Assembly: GCF_016907875.1 (NCBI RefSeq) | Contig: NZ_JAFBCU010000001.1 | Span: 992,001-1,056,000, forward strand | Reading direction: 5' to 3' | Source of the DNA: Arthrobacter roseus | GTDB lineage: Bacteria; Actinomycetota; Actinomycetes; Actinomycetales; Micrococcaceae | Length of the DNA stretch: 64,000 nucleotides | In this document: one piece after another, positions 27,361 to 36,088 of the stretch | How the letters are laid out: every line of letters begins with the position of its first letter | How positions within the stretch are numbered: position 1 is the stretch's first letter | Program-made: the position numbers and the translations under genes | The notes under the pieces: generated by a model | The model's input: only the letters and a program-made list of their open reading frames with translations | Told to the model about the DNA's origin: nothing | Database searches by the model: none

Positions 27361-29079
27361 ATGACAACAAATGACGTCGTCTTATTGGCAGACATGCTCG
27401 CTCGATCGAGAGGAGAAACTGTTCCGGTCCTAGAGGACGCTGAACATGAGACCTACTTCAGTGCGAAGCAGTATCTTCGTCACTTCAACACTACGCACGA
27501 CGATCTTCTATCGGGCATTGTGGACGGTGCTCAAGACGGTGGCATTGACGCGCTGTATATGTTCGCCAATGGATTCTGTATCCGAGACGACATACCGCTA
27601 AAAGGGCTAGGTCGGAACGCTCAACTGGACCTCATCGTCCTCCAAGTGAAGAACACTAAGGGATTCGGCGAATCGGCGATTGACAAGCTCGTTGTCAATC
27701 TTCCGCGTCTCTTGGACTTCGGTAGGGATGAGGAGGTGCTGGCGAAAACTCTGAACCCACGAGTGATTGAAATTACTCGCAGGTTTCTCAGCGTCTATCG
27801 TACGCTTGAAATGCCAACGCTTAGAATTCTTACCTGCTTCGTCGCTCTCAAAGCGGATCAGCTGCACCCAAATACTGTCGAAAAGTCGAACTTGATCGCT
27901 GATGTTCTTCGTCATTCGTTCGCCTCCTGCAGTCCTACCATTGATTTCATCGACGCTTCAGTGCTGTCTGACATGGCTCGTGAAAAGCCGTCGGTGATGA
28001 GATCTATCGCTCTCGCGGAGAATCCCATTTCAACCGATACTGCAGGTGGTTACATAGGCGTAGTACGGCTGGACGAATACGAGAATTTTATCACCGATGA
28101 CAGCGGGAACCTTGATGCTTCGCTTTTTGAGGCAAATGTGCGTGACTACGAAGGTGAAACGATAGTTAACCGAAGCATTCAAGCGACATTAGAGAAGCAT
28201 GACGAGAACGTCGATTTCTGGTGGTTGAACAATGGCGTAACTATCGTCGCCAATCGCGTGCAGCCCGCTAACAAGCTACTTGAACTCGAATCACCGCAGA
28301 TTGTAAATGGCCTGCAAACCTCGCACGAGATTTATAAGCGTAGTCGAGGAGCTGCCTCCGGTAGCGAGAACCGGAGTGTCCTAGTCAAGATCATCCAAGC
28401 GGAGGACGATACAGTCCGCGACCGAATAATTCGTGCAACTAATAGCCAGACCAACTTAAGCCTTAGCTCGCTTCGCGCTACCGACAAGGTGCAACGACAG
28501 ATAGAAGAGTATCTACTCAAGAGTGATCTCTACTATGAGCGTCGGAAGAACCTGTACAGCAACAGGGGCATACGAGTCGATGATCTTGTATCGATTGATC
28601 AAATGGGACAAGCGCTTCTAGCAGGTCTCGTCCAGATGCCGCACGTTGCGCGCGGTCAAGTGAGCACGGTGTTTGAGGACGAGGTATACGACCTCCTATT
28701 CGCTTCTACGCACCCAATTGGTGTTTATCTGGCGGCAATTCGCATGCAGAGACGGTGTGAAGGTTTTTTGCGTGCGGAGGCCACCACTCGGGGCCAGGTT
28801 GAAGATTTCTCTTTTCACCTGTGCATGCTGGCAACAATCGCCGCGACGAGAAGAAATCGGCCTTCAGCAGCCGAAATTGCGCAGATCAGTGACGTTCCCA
28901 GTGAAGGAGTCTTGCAGGATCTCCTGCAGATGGTTCGGGAGGAGTTCGCTGAGGGTGCACGTCGGAGGCGCGAGGTTTTGTTCGACCGTGTGGCGAAAGA
29001 CGGAGTCGTAACTGAACAGCTGCTACTCAGAGCGAAGAACTATCTTTCGTCGAGCTCAAAGCGAGCTGTCGTCATTTAG
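27361..29079 (+). CDS. AIPR-family (abortive infection phage resistance) protein
   Basis: A 572-residue protein. The middle part carries the AIPR signatures LFEANVRDYEGETIVNRSI, FWWLNNGVTIVANRV and IVNGLQTSHEIYK. The N-terminus has a possible PD-(D/E)xK nuclease core: G60-G61-I62-D63 in DGAQDGGIDALY and Q95-V-K97 in LDLIVLQVKNTKG, an arrangement seen in Mrr-like restriction enzymes. AIPR proteins are associated with phage exclusion. No methylase is adjacent, so it may act alone. Codon use is much more AT-rich than in the left part of the window, a sign of transfer. Confidence 0.85.
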   Translation: MTTNDVVLLADMLARSRGETVPVLEDAEHETYFSAKQYLRHFNTTHDDLLSGIVDGAQDGGIDALYMFANGFCIRDDIPLKGLGRNAQLDLIVLQVKNTKGFGESAIDKLVVNLPRLLDFGRDEEVLAKTLNPRVIEITRRFLSVYRTLEMPTLRILTCFVALKADQLHPNTVEKSNLIADVLRHSFASCSPTIDFIDASVLSDMAREKPSVMRSIALAENPISTDTAGGYIGVVRLDEYENFITDDSGNLDASLFEANVRDYEGETIVNRSIQATLEKHDENVDFWWLNNGVTIVANRVQPANKLLELESPQIVNGLQTSHEIYKRSRGAASGSENRSVLVKIIQAEDDTVRDRIIRATNSQTNLSLSSLRATDKVQRQIEEYLLKSDLYYERRKNLYSNRGIRVDDLVSIDQMGQALLAGLVQMPHVARGQVSTVFEDEVYDLLFASTHPIGVYLAAIRMQRRCEGFLRAEATTRGQVEDFSFHLCMLATIAATRRNRPSAAEIAQISDVPSEGVLQDLLQMVREEFAEGARRRREVLFDRVAKDGVVTEQLLLRAKNYLSSSSKRAVVI

Positions 29080-29575
29080 AGGTTCCTCGAGGTGTTCGGT
29101 CGAAGAGAAGTATACCTTGGACGAAGCGGAACGCAGTAGATCTGGCGACTTTGAAGAGTTCAGTTATTTCGGTGCTAGTGTGCTGTCCTCCCTCGTTTAG
29201 GGAGAGCAAGTGCGCTTCCTGAGACTTGCTGAGTTTAGGTTGCTTCCCGCGGAGCCTACCCTTGGCTTTGGCGCCTGAATGCCTTCTCCGGTGGGGGACG
29301 GATGAGATCAGATTCGAATTTCGCGACCATGGCCAGAACGTGGAAGAGGAGTCGGACGACGGGGTCAGTGGGGCAGGGGATATTCCCGCCGATACTGAGT
29401 CATTCTCCTTTTGGTGATGCCTTCGATGATGCCTCGGGCGTCCGGCAAGGATCGTGCCAGCCAGTCGAGCTCTGTCACGACGAGGGTAGCGACTACCCGG
29501 CAAGCAGCGAGGCTTCGCGCGGACCGGGACGTTCGCGGTTGGTGCCAGTCAGCCCATGGTCAACATTGATCGGGT
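29072..29575 (-). pseudogene. Serine recombinase (resolvase/invertase) remnant
   Basis: Reading leftward, resolvase segments appear in shifting frames: VDHGLTGTNRERPG, then LVVTELDWLARSLPDARGII, then FHVLAMVAKFESDLIR, then AKGRLRGKQPKLSKSQEAHL with the C-terminal HTH (STEITELFKVARSTAFRFVQ). The N-terminal catalytic Ser region is missing, cut off by the neighbouring IS3 remnant. At least two frameshifts are needed to read it through. It probably belonged to a Tn3-type or related element. Confidence 0.8.
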
Positions 29576-30294
29576 TTGGCCCGTCAGCGGTGAAGATCCG
29601 ATTGACAAGATCGGTGTCAACGCGTTTGTCTGCCAGCGGGTTACGGAACACGCTGGCCCGCGGAACTCCGGCGATGTTGTGCTCGACCATGATGGCCTTG
29701 ATGAGTTTGCGGTTAACGATCATCTCGTACTCATCCAAGAGTCCGGCCCTGATTCGGCGCCACCCGTAGGTACCGCCGGATTGCCGGTGAATGAGGCGCA
29801 CGTAGTCAGCCACGATCGCGCATCGGATCGCCCTAATAGAGGATCCCGCACGGAGGTGTTCAAAATAAGTAGACCGGTTCAGGCCTGCGGTAACGCAGGA
29901 TCGGCGGGCGGAGAATCCTTGGGCGTGGTGCCCGTCGACTACTGCGGTTTTTCTTTTGGGGGCACCACCGCCGTTTGGTCATACAACGCGCTGACGGCCT
30001 TGACGATGGCCAGTTCGTCTTCGAGGGCCCGGATTCTCTTGCGAGCAGAAACGAGGTCACCGACGTCCGGACTTGGTGTCCCGTCCTTCATCCCGGCGTC
30101 CACCAGTGCTTGGTGTTTCCACCGGTAGAGAGTTCCTTGACAGATGCCAGTCTCCGCGGAGACCGAAGCCACTGACTCGCCCTGCCACAGACGGATACTG
30201 ATGCCGCGCTAGATGGAACGTGGGTATTGGAAAGGCATGAGGTGACCTCCTGAAGTCACTATGCCCTACTCACATAAAAACGGACCACTAAACA
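29576..30294 (-). mobile_element. IS3-family element remnant (orfA and 5' part of orfB)
   Basis: On the minus strand an SD (AGGAGGT) and ATG near 30239 begin orfA: MPFQYPRSI, an in-frame TAG, then SVASVSAETGICQGTLYRWK (HTH) and a leucine-rich region to EKPQ. orfB follows (FSARRSCVTAGLNRSTYFEHL, then RLIHRQSGGTYGWRRIRAGL and VRVDTDLVNRIFTADGPN-like text), the start of an IS3 integrase. It ends abruptly where resolvase sequence begins, so the DDE domain is lost. The outer end (CTGTTTAGTGG, minus strand) is the target site of the adjacent ISL3 copy. Confidence 0.8.
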
Positions 30295-31742
30295 GGCTCT
30301 TCACGGTTGGTGGTGAATCCGGGGTTCGTGTCGTAGCAAAGTAAGGGCCCGTGGCCCTGTTGAGATGGATGTGTCTAGCATTCTTCTCAAGTCAGGAACC
30401 ACGAGCCTTGAACCAGCCTACCCAGTCGTGCCCGGATGCGGCGACGACACTGTTCAATCTGCCCGACTACCGAATCGTCACCGCCGTTACGAACGGTGAC
30501 GGTATCCGTGTTGTCACCATCGCCTCGGACTTCCCGCCGGGCTGCCCTGGCTGCGGCATGATTTCCACCCGGGTGCATTCGAGACGGAGACAGCGGGTTC
30601 GCGACATCCTTGTCGCCGGGCTGGTGAGCGTGTGGTGGGCCAAGCGCCGGTTCTTCTGTGACGAACCTGCCTGCACCCGGAAGACCTTTGCCGAGTCGAC
30701 CCCGCAAGTGCCCCGCTTCGCCCGGTCTACGGCCAGACTCAAGGACACGCTCAAAGACGCCGTCGTCTCCTCCGGCAGAGCGGCCAGCGAGGTCGCGGCC
30801 GCGTTCGGGGTCTCCTGGTGGCTGGTCAACACTGTTGTTGTCGCTGCCGCCCTGGCGCTGCCATCGGTGGACCTGCTGACCCCGGCACGGCTGGGGATCG
30901 ATGAGCACCGCTACCGATCCGTGCGCTGGTTCAAGGACCAGCAGAGCGGGAAATGGTCCCGGTTCGAGCCATGGATGTCCACCATCGTCGATGTCGATTC
31001 CGGCCAGGTACTGGGCATCGTGAACGGCCGCGACAGCCACGGCGTCGGGGCTTGGCTCAAGTCCCGACCCGCCGCCTGGCTGGCCGGCATCGAAACGGTC
31101 GGGATCGACCCGTCGGCGGCGTTCCGCAAAGCCCTGCGCGAGCACCTGCCCGACGCCGCCGTCTCAGTGGATCACTTCCACCTCGTCTTGCTGGCCAATG
31201 ACATGCTCACCGGGGTCCGCCAGCGCGTCGCCCGGGAGCAACACGGGCGCCGCGGCCTGAAAACGGACAAGGCCTGGGCCCACAGGCGGTTGCTGCTGCG
31301 CGGCTACGACACGCTCTCCGACGCCGGCAAGAAACGACTCGATGATGTCTTCGCCACCGATGATCCGACCCAGGAACTCGCCGCCGCCTGGGGAGTGAAG
31401 GAAGCACTGCGACTGATGCTTTCCAGTAGCAATCCGGCCAGCGTCCAAGAGCGAAAAGAGTTCTTTGAGCGCCAGGTCAAGTCGGCGGCGATGATGGAAA
31501 CTGATCGGCTGCTGACCACCGTGACCAAGTGGTGGCCAGAGATCCAAACACTGCTCGACACCCGGGTCACCACGGCGAAAGTCGAGGCAGCCAACACGAT
31601 GATCAAAAACATCAAACGGATTGCTCGAGGGTTCCGCAATCCGACCAATTACCAATCACGTATCCTATTGAGAAGTGCTGCCCGGACGGTGGCATGAAAT
31701 TCATCTCAGCGGGCTGATATTCACCACGAAACGCGAAGAGCC
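30295..31742 (+). mobile_element. ISL3-family insertion sequence, copy 1, complete
   Basis: 1448 bp. The ends are imperfect inverted repeats: GGCTCTTCACGGTTGGTGGT at the left and, read inward, GGCTCTTCGCGTTTCGTGGT at the right. An 8-bp target duplication ACTAAACA flanks it at 30287-30294 and 31743-31750, so this insertion is intact and has not recombined since. A second copy, identical as far as compared, lies at 51611-53058 in the same orientation. Confidence 0.95.
30408..31697 (+). CDS. ISL3-family transposase, copy 1
   Basis: TTG 30408 gives LNQPTQSCPDAATTLFNLPD, the usual start for this group, and 429 residues; an upstream start at 30351 is possible. A zinc-finger-like region (CPGCG then FCDEPACTRKTF) is followed by an HTH. 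The DDE residues are likely in LGIDEHRYRSVRW, AVSVDHFHLVLLAND and TTAKVEAANTMIKNIKR. It cuts and pastes the surrounding 1448-bp element. Confidence 0.92.
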   Translation: MNQPTQSCPDAATTLFNLPDYRIVTAVTNGDGIRVVTIASDFPPGCPGCGMISTRVHSRRRQRVRDILVAGLVSVWWAKRRFFCDEPACTRKTFAESTPQVPRFARSTARLKDTLKDAVVSSGRAASEVAAAFGVSWWLVNTVVVAAALALPSVDLLTPARLGIDEHRYRSVRWFKDQQSGKWSRFEPWMSTIVDVDSGQVLGIVNGRDSHGVGAWLKSRPAAWLAGIETVGIDPSAAFRKALREHLPDAAVSVDHFHLVLLANDMLTGVRQRVAREQHGRRGLKTDKAWAHRRLLLRGYDTLSDAGKKRLDDVFATDDPTQELAAAWGVKEALRLMLSSSNPASVQERKEFFERQVKSAAMMETDRLLTTVTKWWPEIQTLLDTRVTTAKVEAANTMIKNIKRIARGFRNPTNYQSRILLRSAARTVA

Positions 31743-31755
31743 ACTAAACAGGGCC

Positions 31756-31786
31756 ATGCCAACCGGGCTCCTACCTAGGGACCCAA
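31756..31786. repeat. 31-bp IS-associated repeat, copy A
   Basis: The stretch beginning ATGCCAACCGGGCTCC and ending GGGACCCAA recurs exactly on the opposite strand at 47571-47601 and in degenerate form at 47621-47650. In all cases it sits next to CACTAAACAGGG. It is probably the outer part of a lost mobile element. Confidence 0.75.
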
Positions 31787-31787
31787 T

Positions 31788-31990
31788 CACCCTGGTCCAG
31801 GTCAAAGCGCCGGGCATCAGCGCCGGCAGATCGTTGACCCGATCGATAATCCTCCCCGGTCTGCTGGTCCGTATGGCACGCCCGGCACCCCACCGCAATG
31901 TCCGTCCGATCAGAGAACGTCGCCAATCTTCGAGCCACCAGCAACTCTCTCTGTGTAACTGAGTTTGTTGCTAGGAAGCTGTGACGCGAA
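31788..31990 (-). mobile_element. IS30 remnant with internal deletion
   Basis: The minus strand reads RELLVARRLATFSDRTDIAVGCRACHTDQQ, matching the first residues of the intact IS30 transposase at 47131, then jumps to DRVNDLPALMPGALTW, matching its middle. The portion between and the DDE half are gone. The right terminal repeat survives in altered form near 31965-31990. It has the same orientation as the intact IS30. Confidence 0.8.
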
Positions 31991-32313
31991 GCGTGATGTG
32001 CATGGGAAATGCGGTACAGCAACAACCTTTTCCGACGTCAGAGGACCTTTCAGGACTTGAGTACGCCTTCGGACCACATACTCATGAAATTGCAAGGTTA
32101 GCCAACCCCAACAACTCTGGGCCACCAGAGTCCCATACTGGGCGTCCAAAAGTTCATCTGAGTCGTCCAGACGGTTGCGCTGGTATGACCTGGGGTACAT
32201 ACTGAGTGAACTGCATCACAAAGAGTTGTCAAGCAACGAACCGGTCATTACCCGTTAGTTTGTAGCTAGACGCCGGAACAGCCGGCGCCTATCCGTTCAA
32301 GGGAGTATTCAGG
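31991..32313. other. Upstream region of the TRAP/E1 cluster
   Basis: No gene seen. The inverted repeat GTTGTCAAGCAAC (32225-32237) lies about 77 nt before dctP. It resembles the GTTG...CAAC symmetry of the palindrome before the AEC gene and is a weak candidate operator for the GntR protein of this cluster. GGGAG at 32301-32305 is the RBS for dctP. Confidence 0.4.
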
Positions 32314-33327
32314 ATGAAAGCTAAGTACATTGTCCCGTTTGCAGGGCTCGCCGTCGTGTTGGCCGGCTGCTCGGGAGACCCGGGCGCAAGTAGCGAGACG
32401 GAGGCTAAGGGCCAAACCTATGACTGGGATATGACGATTACAGTCGGCGAACAATCTTCTTGGTATGAGGGTGCGGAGAAGTTTGCGGAAGTTCTAGACA
32501 AGGAATCTGATGGCCGGATGCAGCTCAATCTCTACACTAATGAGCAACTCTCGGGTGGGGACTCGGTCGCTAGTCTCGAGCAGCTAATAAATGGGGAGAA
32601 AGCTTTCTCTTACCATTCAACTATCATTTATGCTGGCATTGACGAACCGTTTGGTGCTATCAATGCACCGTTCCTCTATGACAGCTACGAGGAGGCCGAC
32701 GCGACCATAGAGGCATCGGCGCTGGAGGCGTACAAGAAGCTTGGAGATGATCTCGGAGTTGAGGTTTTGGGATTTGGCGAGAGCGGTTTCCGGCAAATCA
32801 CTAACAACGTTCGGCCAATCGAATCTCCCTCTGACCTTGAAGGAATCAAGATACGAATTCCTGAAATTTCTCTCTTTCAGGACATTTATCAGGCATTGGA
32901 CGCCAACCCGATCACCATGACCTTCTCGGAGGTCTTCACCGCACTGCAACAGGGCACCATTGATGGTCAGGAAAATCCACTGGACGTGACGTACTCGTCA
33001 GGACTTACTGAGGTGCTGGACTACATGACTATGTGGAATTACGTTTACGACCCACTGATTCTCGGCATGAACGACGACCTTTACGAGTCGCTTTCACCGG
33101 AAGACCAGGAGATTGTGCAGAAGGCGGCTGACGAAGCCAACACCGTCCAGAAGGCAAGCAATCGGAGCCGGGAGGATACCCAACTGGAAGAGATGAAGAA
33201 AGTCATGGAAGTTAGTACGTTGAACGCTAAGCAACGCGACGCATTCAATACGGCAATGGAACCGATATACGACAAATACGAATCGGTCTGGGGAGCGGAA
33301 GTCGCCGACGCAGTTCAACCAAAGTGA
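32314..33327 (+). CDS. dctP: TRAP transporter solute-binding lipoprotein (DctP family)
   Basis: 337 residues with a lipoprotein signal (VLAGCSGDPG, Cys about residue 19), so anchored outside the membrane. The family core is seen in the EGIKIRIPE strand (usually GLKIRVP), FTALQQGTIDGQENPL and the carboxylate-binding Arg region GESGFRQITNN. TRAP binding proteins deliver organic acids to a Na+-coupled permease. It is the first gene of a cluster with both permease subunits directly downstream. Confidence 0.93.
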   Translation: MKAKYIVPFAGLAVVLAGCSGDPGASSETEAKGQTYDWDMTITVGEQSSWYEGAEKFAEVLDKESDGRMQLNLYTNEQLSGGDSVASLEQLINGEKAFSYHSTIIYAGIDEPFGAINAPFLYDSYEEADATIEASALEAYKKLGDDLGVEVLGFGESGFRQITNNVRPIESPSDLEGIKIRIPEISLFQDIYQALDANPITMTFSEVFTALQQGTIDGQENPLDVTYSSGLTEVLDYMTMWNYVYDPLILGMNDDLYESLSPEDQEIVQKAADEANTVQKASNRSREDTQLEEMKKVMEVSTLNAKQRDAFNTAMEPIYDKYESVWGAEVADAVQPK

Positions 33328-33334
33328 TCTAGTC

Positions 33335-33835
33335 TTGAAACAGCTACGTTCCCTCGACATAGTTGAAAATACTCTCGCTGTAGCGACTTTTAGTGTCATC
33401 AGTATTGTCGCCTTCGCCAACGTTCTGTCGCGCTACCTACTCAACGCGTCACTGGCATTCACAACTGAGTTAACCGTCAATCTGGCTGTCCTACTGACAA
33501 TGGTTGGTGCTGCCATCGGTATTCGGGAGAGCAGTCACTTGGGCTTCACTTTGCTGCGGGATAAGGCGACTGGACGAACACATCAAGCGATCGTTGTGTT
33601 GTGTGGCTTGGCCATCGTGCTTTTCTATGCGGCGTTGTTCAAATTTGGACTCGACATCTCCCTTGAGCAGTTTGGGCGGCATCAGACGACGCCAGCGCTG
33701 GGGTTGCCGAAGGGTCTGTTGTCTGCAGCGCTCCCATTGGGAGCGCTGCTCGGAGTTATCCGCGCCGTCCAAGCAACCATTGTCGGGGTCGGGAGCGCAC
33801 CAAAAAACCCCACTGCCACAAGAATGGAGGCGTAG
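33335..33835 (+). CDS. dctQ: TRAP transporter small permease (DctQ family)
   Basis: A 166-residue four-helix membrane protein starting at TTG 33335, 7 nt after dctP. Helices are visible at about residues 12-34, 43-62, 83-105 and 125-145. The family motif region VLSRYLLNASLAFTTELT and GIRESSHLGF match DctQ. It pairs with the large permease encoded 3 nt downstream. Confidence 0.88.
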   Translation: MKQLRSLDIVENTLAVATFSVISIVAFANVLSRYLLNASLAFTTELTVNLAVLLTMVGAAIGIRESSHLGFTLLRDKATGRTHQAIVVLCGLAIVLFYAALFKFGLDISLEQFGRHQTTPALGLPKGLLSAALPLGALLGVIRAVQATIVGVGSAPKNPTATRMEA

Positions 33836-33838
33836 CCA

Positions 33839-35275
33839 GTGATTGAAGCTGTTCTTTTTGGAGCGTTCTTCATTCTTCTGTTTCTGAGCGTCCCCGTTGC
33901 CTTCGCATTAGGCTTGGCGTCCATCGTGACCCTTGTTTTCCTTGGTGGTATCGACAATTTGGCGACGACACCGAGCGTCTTCTACGCCTCGTTGTCGTCG
34001 CCCACGCTTCTGGCCATCCCGTTCTTCATCCTGGCCGGAGTGATTATGGAGTACGCCGGCATATCGAAACGCCTCATAGATCTCGCCGATGCCTGCGTTG
34101 GTCATCGCAAACATGGTCTCGCCATGGTGGTAATCATCGCAGCGTTCTTTTTCTCCGCCATCTCGGGATCCGGTCCTGCAACGGTGGCTGCAATCGGCGC
34201 CATTTTAATTCCGGCTCTGGTTCGCAACGGCTACTTCAAGCATGATGCCGCCGCCATGCTGGCAAGCGCCGGTTCGATGGGTATCATCATTCCGCCGAGC
34301 ATCACTCTGATCATATTTGGCGTGGTCGCGAGTGATTACGAGCGGGTCTCTATCGCGCGGCTGTTCATGGCGGGGGTGGTCCCCGGTTTTCTCATGGCCC
34401 TCGCGTTGTACATAGCTGCACGAACGGTCCCACGTATCGCTGCCACCCGTGTCCCTGCTCCGGTTCCAGTAGGCGGGGCAGCTGGTCATGGTCTTGGTGG
34501 TAGCGGAGGGTCTGCGGGCCTTTTCATCGATGGCACCCCGCATTCTGGTGAGGCGGATGAAATCGAAAAGCTGTCGGCACACGCTACCCACCAGAGGGGG
34601 CGAGCATCGCTGCAAGACGTGGGAGCGAGATTCGTGCACGCCATTCCAGGCCTCTTGGTACCTGTCATTATTTTGGGCGGCATATATGGGGGCATCTTCA
34701 CCCCTACAGAATCTGCAGTGGTGGCCGCATTCTATGCGTTGGTAGTAGGACTCTTCTTCTACCGGGAAATCAAGGTCGGCCATATTGGAAGAATATTTAT
34801 CTCAGCGGCTGTGCAATCCTCTGTGGTAATGATCATTGTCGGATGCGCTTCTATCTTCGCCTACATCATCACCGCCGAACGAATCGCTCGGCGGATGTCC
34901 GATGCTATCCTCGGCATCACGGACAATGGCATCGTCATCATGTTCCTGGTCGTGGTTCTGCTGCTGATAGCCGGTGCATTTATTGATGCGATTTCCGCTC
35001 TGTTTCTATTCATACCCATCTTTGTACCAATTTTGCTGTCTGTGGGATACGACATCACCACCATCGGAATAATGATGACAGTGAACCTGGCTATTGGACT
35101 AATTACTCCGCCGGTCGGCGTAAACCTGTTCGTGGCGGCGGGGATTGCCAAGTCTCCACTAACGCAAGTCGCAAAAGGCATTGTGCCATTCCTCATCGCG
35201 TCCTTGGTCGTACTGTTGCTGATCGCATTCATCCCGGGCCTATCCAATTGGCTGCCCGATCTGTTGGGTATGTAA
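33839..35275 (+). CDS. dctM: TRAP transporter large permease (DctM family), with unusual hydrophilic insert
   Basis: 478 residues with 12 or more hydrophobic segments; GSGPATVAAIGAILIP and GIYGGIFTPTESAVVAAFYA are family signatures. DctM proteins are normally about 425-430 residues. Here an extra hydrophilic, Gly/His-rich segment of about 50 residues (about 201-256, GGAAGHGLGGSGGSAGLF ... SAHATHQRGR) sits in a loop before the second half. Start GTG 33839. It forms the channel for the organic-acid substrate. Confidence 0.92.
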   Translation: MIEAVLFGAFFILLFLSVPVAFALGLASIVTLVFLGGIDNLATTPSVFYASLSSPTLLAIPFFILAGVIMEYAGISKRLIDLADACVGHRKHGLAMVVIIAAFFFSAISGSGPATVAAIGAILIPALVRNGYFKHDAAAMLASAGSMGIIIPPSITLIIFGVVASDYERVSIARLFMAGVVPGFLMALALYIAARTVPRIAATRVPAPVPVGGAAGHGLGGSGGSAGLFIDGTPHSGEADEIEKLSAHATHQRGRASLQDVGARFVHAIPGLLVPVIILGGIYGGIFTPTESAVVAAFYALVVGLFFYREIKVGHIGRIFISAAVQSSVVMIIVGCASIFAYIITAERIARRMSDAILGITDNGIVIMFLVVVLLLIAGAFIDAISALFLFIPIFVPILLSVGYDITTIGIMMTVNLAIGLITPPVGVNLFVAAGIAKSPLTQVAKGIVPFLIASLVVLLLIAFIPGLSNWLPDLLGM

Positions 35276-35303
35276 CAGCGAAGTTGAAAGAGAGAACCGC
35301 TTT

Positions 35304-36068
35304 ATGACTGAACAGCTAGCCGAACGGGTCTGCCTGGTAACCGGAGCAGCCCAAGGTATCGGGACAGAAATTGCGCGTACTCTCGCGAGCCGCGGCTGCG
35401 TCGTCGTGTTAGTCGATCTTTTGGAGCCGGCGGAGGCGATTGAAAAAATTCGACAGGATATATCCGGAGCACGGGTTGAGGGCCGGGCTGTCGATGTGCG
35501 TGATGCTGTCGGAGTAAAAAACACAGTCGACTGGGTAGTCGCAACTTTTGGACGCATCGACGTCATGGTCAATAATGCCGGCACCTGTGCCCGCGTAGGG
35601 TTGGGCGAAATGACAGAGGAGCTGTGGCAGCGCGATATTGACACTAATTTGAAGGGAACGTTCCTTTTCATTCAACACGCCGTCCATCCACACATGGCGG
35701 CCCAAGGTTTTGGTTCGATCGTCAACATCAGTTCCATTTCCGGCATCATGGGCGGTCCTTTCTCCTCTGGAGAGGAGGACAGCCGATCCGGCCCCGCCTA
35801 TGCCGCGTCGAAGGGTGGAGTCATTGCGTTGACGAAGTGGATCGCCAAGGAGGTGGGGCACCTAGGAATCACCTGCAATTCGGTGGCCCCAGGCCCAATC
35901 GAAACACCGATGACGAGTTCCGTCGCCTACGACTTCGGCAACCAGCCGATTAAACGAATGGGGACGCCAGCTGACGTGGCAGAAGCAGTGGCATATCTGG
36001 CCTCTCCGGCATCATCTTTTGTGACCGGACAAGTACTGAAGGTCTGTGGCGGATCGGCGATCGGCTAA
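35304..36068 (+). CDS. Short-chain dehydrogenase/reductase (first in cluster)
   Basis: 254 residues. NAD(P) motif VTGAAQGIGTEIA, NNAG (VMVNNAGTCA), catalytic Ser in NISSISG, and YAASKGG (YxxxK) are all present. The C-terminus ends in VTGQVLKVCGG. Position 28 nt after dctM puts it in the TRAP operon. It probably oxidises a hydroxyl group of the imported compound to a ketone ahead of TPP-dependent cleavage (inference). Confidence 0.88.
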   Translation: MTEQLAERVCLVTGAAQGIGTEIARTLASRGCVVVLVDLLEPAEAIEKIRQDISGARVEGRAVDVRDAVGVKNTVDWVVATFGRIDVMVNNAGTCARVGLGEMTEELWQRDIDTNLKGTFLFIQHAVHPHMAAQGFGSIVNISSISGIMGGPFSSGEEDSRSGPAYAASKGGVIALTKWIAKEVGHLGITCNSVAPGPIETPMTSSVAYDFGNQPIKRMGTPADVAEAVAYLASPASSFVTGQVLKVCGGSAIG

Positions 36069-36088
36069 CCGCCGGATGGGAAGGAAAT

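Noticed and set aside
30351-30407. ATG-like upstream start of the ISL3 transposase (MALLRWMCLAFF)
   Set aside because: The family start aligns with LNQPTQ at TTG 30408; the extra 19 residues lie in the terminal non-coding part of the element.
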